DNA from: Oxytricha trifallax
Taxonomy: Eukaryota > Ciliophora > Spirotrichea > Sporadotrichida > Oxytrichidae
Length of the DNA stretch: 64,000 nt
Reading direction: 5' to 3'
NCBI GenBank assembly: GCA_000711775.1
Contig: ARYC01017436.1
Location: 1 to 64,000, forward strand
Shown: positions 56,402-64,000 of the stretch, in pieces
Numbering within the stretch: the stretch's first letter is position 1
How the letters are laid out: every line of letters begins with the position of its first letter
The notes under the pieces: generated by a model
What the model saw: only the letters and a program-made list of their open reading frames with translations
The model's database searches: none
What the model was told of the DNA's origin: nothing
Program-made: the position numbers and the translations under genes

Positions 56402-58445
56402 TCAAAGAATGTATTAAGTTGACGCAGACTAGGTAGATTGAAGGGATGCATCTTCATCTCCAGAGTTTGCACTCCAGTACTGTGTAGATGTTGATCTGTC
56501 ATCCTAAATAATATTGTTTGAAGGGAAGTCTTAAGCATCTCTCTAGCCAAGTATAGTTTAAGGCATTTAAAGAATAGCTTGAGTGTTGGCAATGTTATTT
56601 ATTAACAGATGCAATGCTACTAATTTACTAGTTTTCATGATTCAGGGGGTGTGATTGTGACCATTAGAGATAAGGGAATGGCTAAGATTAATGATTTATA
56701 GGACTTGAAAGAGGGATGACTCTTTGAGAATTAAGAGAGTGGTTCTCAGCAATGCGTTAATTCAGCACGAAATCTGTAAATGCGTTCAACTACTGCTGCT
56801 AAATAGCCAAATGCTGCTACTATGTACTTAACTACTGCTGCGATATAGCTATCTATATTCTTTGCAGCTCCATCAACTCATCATTTTTCATTTAATATCG
56901 CTAGAATGAACTTTGTGAAGGGAACCTTATTGTTTACTAATCTATGTATTGATTATGTTGGACTCTATGATAATGCTTAAGATGCTAATGAAGTGATGTA
57001 GATCTTGAGCTTGATCTTTATTTAATTTGATAATCTGGAAGTTAAGTTTTGGTTTATAAATTTGATGCTGGACTCTGAATCTGAACTCCACGCTCTAGAT
57101 TTTCTTAAACTCCCTTATTATGTTAATTTGCAGCTGTTCTAATCTGTGAGGTGGATAATAGGTATGAAATACTCAATGAGTCTCTCTTGATATTTCTTTC
57201 TCTGAAATTTTCGGAACTTAACATAGACTAGTCCATATAGCTCGAACATTAGTCAATTTTATTTGCGAGTAAAGCATTTCTAGGCCTCTTATAACTCTGA
57301 AGATCCTTTCTGAAAACATGACTACTCTTCTACAAATTCTCTCAAATCTCATATTTATATAACTCAGATTAATGAAATTTGGAGCGACTCTATAGTTCAT
57401 TAAATTTGTATTTATTTTAGTGTATTTCATAGTCAAGTGTTCCTTAACCGTCGAAGGCATTACTCTCAGTGAATATTCTATCCTGGTTCAGCTACTTGTA
57501 ATTAGCAGTATACTCTCTTTCAAATGTCGATTTTCTAGCAATGTTAAAACCAAAATAACTGTTCCCTTATCCATCATGACTTTACCCATACTCTCTTGAC
57601 TAAGCTCTGTCGAAGGATAAACTCTTATCTTCATCATCATATCTTCTATTAAGTATTGAAAAATCCTCTCTTCGCTCTGATGCAGACAATTACTTAATGG
57701 CACGAAACTCTAAGATTTTTTGGGGTTTGAAGCTGCCACTTTTTAAAGAATATTTTTGGCGAATTTTGCTATCGGATTCCACTGATTTATTTCTTTCTCT
57801 GCTCAAGCCAGCTGTACAGGAAGTTGCTTTAAGCTCTGTAAACTTTATATAATGCACAAATGTTCAAATCTATTGATATTTTTCAAAATATTTAAATTTA
57901 TTTGAGTTAGATCTTTGCTTGGGCAGTTTTTTTACAGAAGTGTATTGAATTTTATTGCTCTCTACTTACTGATCATACTACCTCTCATCATTTAACTTCC
58001 CCAAAGTATCATTTTCTAGTAATGAAGAATTGAACTGAGGTAACTCTCTATTCTGTCTGTTCGTTCCAAAGCAATCCTCTTCGTCATCTTCACCATCAAA
58101 TCTCATTGATTTGCTTTACAACTGTGTCATTTCCTTCTTTCTATCTGAATTCCCTTCTTTGTCACCACCCTCTGACCACTTAGTTAGTTAAGTAACTTTC
58201 TTGCAATCGAAATCTAATTCATGTTCATTATCTTAGTGGATGCTCAGTTGAAGATCTTAAGCTTTTTGATCACTCAATTTGTCAACAATCAATGAAATTT
58301 CTTTGGAATCGATATCGCTTCCGATTCTAGACATGCCACTAGTTTAATCCTTCTGCAAATCTTTTTCGCCGTTAAGCTCTATTTGTTCTTAGTCCTCATA
58401 ATGAACAGAAAAATCAACATTTTTTGTGATATGAATCGCAGTCAT
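56402..58445 (-). CDS. Unrecognised acidic-to-Q/S-rich protein gene with tiny IESs
   Basis: Start MTAIHITKNVDFSVHYEDQE at 58445. The N-terminal third is acidic (MRFDGEDDEEDCFG near 58100), the middle is Ser/Arg-rich (RREDFSILNRRYDDEDKSLS near 57640), and near 56830-56760 there is a Gln-rich stretch (MELQRIQIAISQQQ). Two in-frame TGAs and one frame change are each explained by short AT-rich inserts with phase-matched repeats: TAAA 57839/57893 (54 bp), CTC about 57339/57363 (24 bp) and GCAATG 56589/56611 (22 bp). With these removed the frame runs to TGA 56402-56404 with a Ser/Thr/Asp-rich end (WSANSGDEDASLQSTQSAS). No domain recognised. Confidence 0.7.
56595..56616 (-). other. 22-bp IES, pointer GCAATG
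   Basis: GCAATG at 56589-56594 and 56611-56616. Removal corrects a frame change and joins ISSIAN to TQAILQMPQ in phase; one of the smallest IES candidates in the window. Confidence 0.8.
57843..57896 (-). other. 54-bp IES, pointer TAAA
   Basis: TAAA at 57839-57842 and 57893-57896, same codon phase; the AT-rich insert contains the in-frame TGA at 57864-57866. Removal gives RSNSNKFTELKATSC. Confidence 0.65.
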
Positions 58446-58752
58446 TTTCACAAAATATTTCACTGTCAAAGTCGTAACTCTGCTGCTACATTGAAATTAC
58501 CTAAATTTAATTTGATTTATAATTTAACTGTAAACAGATTTTTTATTTAAAATTCATCATCTTTGAATTGAATTTTCAAATATAATTAACATAATAAGTT
58601 ATATAGGGTACAATTTTATAATATTATTTTACTATGATATACTTAATTATATTGTCCTTTTTCAAGTTAAGAGTTAACCAAATAAAATCATAAATTTTTG
58701 AATGTTAATATTGACTTATTGAAATAAAATAATTAGAATTAAAATTATTTAA

Positions 58753-59095
58753 AATGGAGTTAAGTACATTGAAAGGAACTATGAATACCATAAAGGGTAT
58801 TGGAGGTTTTAGCACAGCCTTTTGGAGATTCATAATTGATAAATATTAAAATATTTGTAAATACCGAAATTCACATGCTGATATTAGTCCAAAATAATTG
58901 ATTGAATGTATATAATTATCAATTTAAATAATAAGGAGGAGATAGGAGTGCAGCATATATACCCAGATCAAAAGAGTTATGTTAAAAAGAAACCCACTTT
59001 CGAGGAGAGACAAGCAAAAATAGAATAAATGCTTGAAAAAGTAGAATTTAATGATGAAAAACTTAGCAGCCATGAATAGCAGTTATAAAGATTGT
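58753..59095 (+). CDS. 5' MDSs of an unrecognised gene
   Basis: ATG at 58753: MELSTLKGTMNTIKGIGGF, then STAFWRFIIDKYQNIC, about 45 codons to TGA; after an AT-rich IES a second stretch at about 58940-59095 reads HIYPDQKSYVKKKPTFEERQ, then EQMLEKVEFNDEKLSSHEQQ. The sequence to 59228 may hold a further small MDS before the TBE. The rest of the gene is not visible, since nothing convincing follows the TBE in this orientation. No family recognised. Confidence 0.5.
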
Positions 59096-59331
59096 AAGTT
59101 TCTTGAATATGTACATCTTACTTTTTTATATATTGAGAGATACTTCTACACTTTTACTTTAAATCTATGGACTTATACTTTTCATACAGATCAGGCGAGG
59201 CCCTTGAACTACACACTTACTGGGTTTAATCAAAACACCAATACCCCTTAGTTAGGTTTATAAGTGCTTTGATTTATAGGTTATAGTTGGGGTCTTATTG
59301 GGTTAGTAGAGAAATTAGAACAATTTTCAAA

Positions 59332-59959
59332 ATGAGAAATATAAATTAGCGAAATTTAGGGTCTATTTATGATGAGGAATATTTAGATTTACTGCTTAAG
59401 CTTAGGTATGGTACAAGTATTAATATAGACTTCATGGGTTTAATACTTTCATAGCAAGGTCTTGGTATAAAAGATATAGCAACATAGAAGTTTTTGACTA
59501 AAGGTAAAGGTGTAAACTCATGCTATTCTTGGTGGAATAAGTGAAGATAATGGCCTCGAGACTTATGTCATTTACCCTCGTTCTATAAAGACTGAATAAT
59601 ATATTTAGTTCTTGCAATAACTCACAGACAAGTATGCTGACTAAGAGATCATTCTATTTGTTGATAACTTGTCAGTTCATAAAACCAAAGACTCAAGGAA
59701 GGTGTATGAAAGGCTAAACATAACACCTGTATTTAATTTCCCCTACAGTCCTCAGTTAAATGGAATTGAATTAGATTGAGGGTTATTGAAAGGACACTAA
59801 AAGAAACTTCTATTCTATCACTTGATGCACGACTTGATAATAGATACAGTAGATTTTATTAAGAGTACTGCTAAGAGATTCAACTATGATAAAGCTAAAG
59901 TATGCGCTAGAGAGGGGAGATTTTGAATGTAAAAATAAGTTTTAGATTTAAACGAATGA
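59332..59959 (+). pseudogene. 42-kDa transposase remnant with internal deletion
   Basis: Starts MRNINQRNLGSIYDEEYLDL, then after about codon 27 jumps to sequence equal to GFNTFISRSWYKRYSNIEV of the inner copy, so the N-terminal DNA-binding half and the first Asp are missing. FVDNLSVHKTKDSRK and LNGIELD are still readable. Ends at TGA 59957-59959. Confidence 0.85.
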
Positions 59960-59965
59960 ATAAGT

Positions 59966-60738
59966 TCACACATTAAATTTGGCAATAAAGGGATTAGGCT
60001 TCTTTTTCTTTTCTTCATCTTAAGGCTTGCTTGGACACATGTTTCTTCTTTTTTGTGCCAACTCCTGCATCTATGTTCATCTCTTCTGGCTTTTTATAAA
60101 TCTTTGAGAACTCTCTTACTCAATTCATGCTTTACTTAAGATTATCTCTCTCTCTTTTAATTTGCTGCGCATTTTCATCAGGTATATAGGAGTACCAGGT
60201 TTTTCTATAAAAGAAGAAGCCTAAGCTTACTAGAGATGAATGGATGCTTCTGCAGTTCCTAGAGCCAGCTATCACTGATTTTAATTCCCTGCTTCTCATT
60301 TTCTTCAGGAGATATGCTCTAGCGTTTCTTTAGAGCTTCTTAAATAACTTCATTTAAGTACTCAGGTTTCAGAGTTCCAAGAACACCAAAGAAGAAGTTT
60401 CTCTCTGGCAACTTATTAGAGAGCTGTAGCTTTGATAGAAAGTCATAACATCATCATGGAGATTTGTTACCCATATTTAAGGATAGTTAGGCATCTCTAT
60501 CATCTTCATTTCATTAGTCCTAAATGCTTTTTTATCTTCGCTTAGCAAAGTTTTTAAAAACGAGATTTTAGTTCCTTCGTGAATTAACAAGAACAATCAA
60601 ACTATCATGAATAATTTAATCTTAGTTAAGATCTTACCTTACTATACCAAAAATCTATAAAGATCCTCTTTACTTATAAATTTTCCTATTTAAATCGTGT
60701 GATTAAATTCTCTTCATTGCATCATTCATAGACTCCAT
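59966..60738 (-). pseudogene. 22-kDa gene, decayed
   Basis: Same layout as the inner 22-kDa gene, start at 60738, end near 59966, with several indels. The 26-nt GT...AG insert is kept at 60205-60230. Confidence 0.82.
60205..60230 (-). other. 26-nt GT...AG insert in the 59-kb TBE 22-kDa gene
   Basis: Starts GTAAGC, ends TTTATAG; same length and place as in the other two TBEs. Confidence 0.75.
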
Positions 60739-61199
60739 CTTTTCTTCTTTCTAGGATTGTTAATGAAATTTAAAATCATGGATATCCATTCTAAGTTTAT
60801 TAAAATCCTACTACTAAATAGGACCTACTGGAGGTCAACCTTGAAAAGATATGAGGAGTAGCATTGAAAAACTTGCTCCAAGTTTCACAGATTGATTTCC
60901 ATTTTTATCAAATTTTCTCCATTAAATTGATCCTAATAATGTTTTATTATTTTAGGAGGTCCTCCAAATTAAGTTCAAACTTGATTAGGAGGACCTCCTA
61001 GAGAAACAAAATTTCATTAGGAGTATTTAAATTTACCAAAACGTATTAAATTCTCATAAAATATGTGAACTTACAGTCTTTTATGGTAATTATTTTTTCT
61101 TACCTCTCAGCAAAAATTCTACTATAGTAACATATACTCTACTATTATAGTATATGTAGATTTTATCATAATTATAATAAAATACATCAGAAAACTAAA

Positions 61200-62650
61200 A
61201 TGAGCGCTAACCTTTTGAGAAGAGCGGCATTATTTGAATCAAGCCTAAAAAATTATCATTCCAGCAATCAATAAAAGTAGAGACCAGAAACGCTTGTACT
61301 CAGTGAGAGCCTACTTATGACAACTTTGACCAGCCTAGCTTTGAGATTTAAATATAAATTAAGTAGAAGATCATCAACGGAGCTGTGTAAAATGTGGAAA
61401 AGATTAAACAACCCGCCATAGAGCATTAATAAATACCAGCAAAAGTTGACTATTAATGCAAAGAATGCAATAAAGTTTTCCCTTACAAGTCAACTTATAA
61501 GAGACACTTGAGAGATATACACAACGATATGCCAAGGTTATATTTCAAGCATTAAAAGAAAGATGGGAACTATGCCTGTGAGTTCTGTGAGAAGCCATAT
61601 TCTCATACTAGAGACCTCAAAGTGCACTTAAAGAAAAAGCTCAATTAAAGTTTTTTCTTTATTCATGAACCTATAGGGAATAGATTCCTCTAAAAGAGAA
61701 GATCAAGAAACCCAGTGGAGTCTCTTAGAGTTGAAGCCTAGAAGTAAGTAAAAATTAAGAAAGCAGTCAAGAACTTTCCAGTCTCCGAGATCAATAAAAT
61801 ATTAGTAAAAATAGAGGCAATGAAGATTCCCATATTAAAAATCATTGACTTTGATTCTTGCCTAGAAATCTACCTCACTCTTGAGGATAAAGTAGAGAAG
61901 AGAGTCATTACAGATGACTAATATCCTTACAAGATATATCCTTTCAATTACTTCCTTGCTGATGACAAGTTCTAAATGGAATTTGCTAATGAGTATTATT
62001 CTCTTTAAAAGGTAAAGTTCAATGAGTGCAAGCATATCATCTTGCTTGATGCTATTTTACTTGGTAAAGATCATGTAGCCATCAGGCTTCCTTTACTTGA
62101 AATGATTTACAGAGAATTCTTATCTGACAATAGATGCCAAAGATAAATTGGCTAGATAGTGCAGCAAATAGTTGAGGGTATTGAATAGCTTCACAAGCTT
62201 GGATATGTTCATAGAGACTTAAAGCCATAGAACATTTACATTATGATGAAATTTCAACCTCTTAGAGTTTATATTATTGATTCCAATGAGCTCAAAGAGT
62301 GCAGGCCACTTCATTAGGAAATTTAAACGGTACTCATGAATATTTCCCAGAGAGAGGATTGGAGAGACGGAGACACTTAACGGGATATCTGGGCTTTAGC
62401 AGTAATAATAATAGAGAGCGATATGCCAAGAAAATATTACTTTAGCTGCAGAGGTGAGAGAGATTCTAAGCAGAGAATCAAACAATATCTCGATAAAAAT
62501 AAAATAAATGGAGGTCTCAGAAAACTTGCATGCTCAACTATTTTCAAGCCAAGCTAAGAGAATTAACAAACTATAGAAACGATCAAACATCAACTTAGAA
62601 AGATAAAATTCAGAGAACTGCCGCATGACTCTAAGCTTATGTTTGTATGA
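61200..62650 (+). pseudogene. 57-kDa zinc-finger/kinase gene, decayed
   Basis: Start MSANLLRRAALF at 61200; fingers CKECNKVFPYKSTYKRHLR and CEFCEKPYSHTRDLKVHL (61456-61630); the catalytic loop is HRDLKPQN near 62212 and the DFG position reads DSN. Frame breaks occur between the start and the first finger and again in the kinase part. Ends at TGA 62648-62650. Confidence 0.82.
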
Positions 62651-62811
62651 AATATATTTAAAACTCGCTTGTTATACTCACTTAAAATACTAATATTTAA
62701 ACATAAAACCCCTACATAAACCCTATTAAAACCCTATAAAAGTATGCCTTAATAGTCTACTTTTATCAATCAAAAACTAAATCAAACAACTGAAAGGGTT
62801 TTGGGGTTTTG

Positions 62812-63476
62812 GATTGAATATAGTACAATAAATGTTTTTACCAGTTTGTATTTTACAATATAGATAAGTTAATATATTTTATTTTTCTTTTAGTTTTTTT
62901 AACTTAAAAATTATAAAAAATTTTTTATAGATTAACTATTGATTTAAATTTAAAAACAGCTTATTTTAGCTGTTAAATTATATTTAATTATCATTGAATA
63001 TTGATTATTAATATTCGCATATATAAAATCCCGTTAGTCAATTAAGAACAAAGATTTGGAGTTAAGAACAAATAAATATAAAGAAAGATTTCAATGGCGG
63101 AAATTATAAATGTTTGAGTTAATTATTAAAACTATTGGCTCGATTAAATGTCCTTATAAAATAAACAAATCAGGGTGTGTTAAATTAATATTAACATAAT
63201 TATATATAATTTCAGCCAATTATAATTTAATTTTTAATTAATTGTCCTTAACCCCCTATCTTTTGTTTTAATTGAAATATGGGGTTTTATATATATATAT
63301 ATATATATATGAGTTCTAATATAAAGGATTTAATCTTTTTTAGTTTTTTATTAGAAATAATCGAGATAATTAATGTTCTTGAAATAAAATTTAACTTAAA
63401 AACAAATAAACGAACTTAATCTTGCTTGTAAATATCAAAACTAAATATAGTTTTAGCTCATAAAGATATCATGATC
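62812..63476. other. AT-rich stretch after the TBE
   Basis: About 665 bp without a coding-like frame; includes an (AT)n run at about 63289-63310. Confidence 0.5.
63289..63310. repeat. (AT)n microsatellite
   Basis: Eleven AT units after GGGGTTTT; simple repeat. Confidence 0.8.
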
Positions 63477-64000
63477 TCAACACCAATTCGACATCGATAT
63501 TAACGTTTAAACTGAAATTTTACCCTGAATTGAAAGAATAGTATCTGAATCAGTACCTTGTGAATTAGCATAGACTGTAGTAGAATCCTGATTATTTCTT
63601 ACAGAAGATACAATTGCTTCCATAGCATTGAAATCATCGCGATTGATCCTCCTTGGATTCCCTCCAATTTGGATTTACTGATTTTTGTTTTGTGATGATG
63701 CCTAGTTTTCAGGATTAATAATCTGAGACTATGAGGGACTGATGAATTCAATTGTGACTGAAGCTGTTGCATCTAAGAATGCAGCAATTGATTCTAATAC
63801 TGCATCTAATTCAACTAGGAACTTTAGAATCTTTGTTCTGTCTGTGAATTAATGATGTACTTTATATTCCATGCCAAGTTTCTAATATTTCTTATGACTA
63901 TTTGTGTTAGTTACTAATACTCTCTTATAACTACTTATGTTCTTCTCTTATTTATGTTTGTAACTATTTATTTTCGAGGTTCTATAGCTTCTATGATTCA
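63477..64000 (-). CDS. 3' end of an unrecognised gene leaving the window
   Basis: One minus-strand frame open from the window edge to TGA 63477-63479, about 173 codons. It begins basic (SYKHKQEKNISSYKRVL), has a helical hydrophobic segment (KILKFLVELDAVLESIAAFL, near 63820), then an Asn/Gln/Ser-rich tail (GNPRRINRDDFNAMEAIVSS near 63640) ending SMSNWC. No TGA or visible IES. No family recognised; the start is beyond 64000. Confidence 0.7.

Larger units (their letters stand above)
59231..62811. mobile_element. Decayed TBE with two different end types
   Basis: The left end (CAAAACACCAATACCCCTTA, then about 120 bp) belongs to the subfamily of 1-147 and the outer TBE; the right end (about 62700-62811) belongs to the subfamily of the inner TBE (TCAAACAACTGAAAGGG next to the telomere-like tip). 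AAT precedes the left end at 59228-59230, but no matching copy follows the right end (GATT). The gene order is the normal TBE set, yet the transposase gene has lost about 400 bp and all frames are damaged. Length 3581 bp. Confidence 0.9.

Noticed and set aside
16423-58445. TGA read as tryptophan in some genes (all three stops reassigned)
   Set aside because: In-frame TGAs occur in several long frames and look Trp-like in context, but TERT, eIF3g, RBR1, CDPK and the 870-codon gene use TGG only and end at TGA, and most of the odd TGAs sit in short AT-rich inserts with phase-matched repeats, so IESs explain them better.
1-64000. tRNA, rRNA or other structured RNA genes
   Set aside because: I saw no cloverleaf with A and B boxes and no rRNA-like stretch on either strand, but by eye a diverged one could be missed.

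Overview
The window looks like germline (micronuclear) DNA of a stichotrich ciliate of the Oxytricha/Stylonychia/Tetmemena kind. The grounds are: TAA and TAG must be read as glutamine and TGA as the only stop for recognisable proteins to appear; AT-rich inserts flanked by short direct repeats (pointers) break almost every gene, as internal eliminated sequences (IESs) break macronuclear-destined segments (MDSs); and there are several telomere-bearing elements (TBE transposons) ending in CAAAACCCCAAAACCCC-type repeats with 3-bp A-N-T target duplications. All calls come from reading the sequence by eye; no database search was possible. Names rest on motifs, and IES borders rest on phase-matched direct repeats.

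Layout. 1-147: end of a TBE inserted in a telomerase reverse transcriptase gene (TERT, to 2772, two IESs). 3205-4385 (-): translation factor eIF3g. 4.5-14.6 kb (-): a tandem cluster of RING-between-RING (RBR) ubiquitin ligase genes, their tail segments and a decayed copy, hit by two foldback elements with 8-bp target duplications that behave like IESs. 14.9-20.4 kb (+): poorly recognised genes and an inverted duplication. 21.1-31.9 kb (+): one gene holding an 8.1-kb nest, an old TBE carrying a nearly whole younger TBE. 32.2-36.9 kb (+) and 37.6-40.2 kb (-): three long Q/N/S-rich genes. 41.1-43.5 kb (+): the first half of a ubiquitin-specific protease. 43.5-45.5 kb (-): a calcium-dependent protein kinase. 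46.4-48.9 kb (+): unknown. 49.0-50.0 kb (-): cyclophilin with a mitochondrial-type leader. 50.1-58.4 kb (-): three unknown genes. 58.8-59.2 kb (+): start of another gene. 59.2-62.8 kb: a decayed TBE with mismatched ends. 63.5-64.0 kb (-): 3' end of a gene leaving the window.

How it fits together. The genes are ordinary cellular genes stored in interrupted form; removing pointer-flanked inserts restores frames in TERT, eIF3g, RBR2, the kinase and several unknown genes. Transposons take part in this architecture: removing the TBE nest with one AAT copy, or each foldback element with one 8-bp copy, also restores an open frame, so transposon target duplications act as pointers. The strongest candidates for something undescribed are the pair of IES-like foldback elements, a 26-nt GT...AG insert kept at the same codon in the accessory 22-kDa gene of all three TBEs, and the repeated RBR tail module, which could allow alternative tails.
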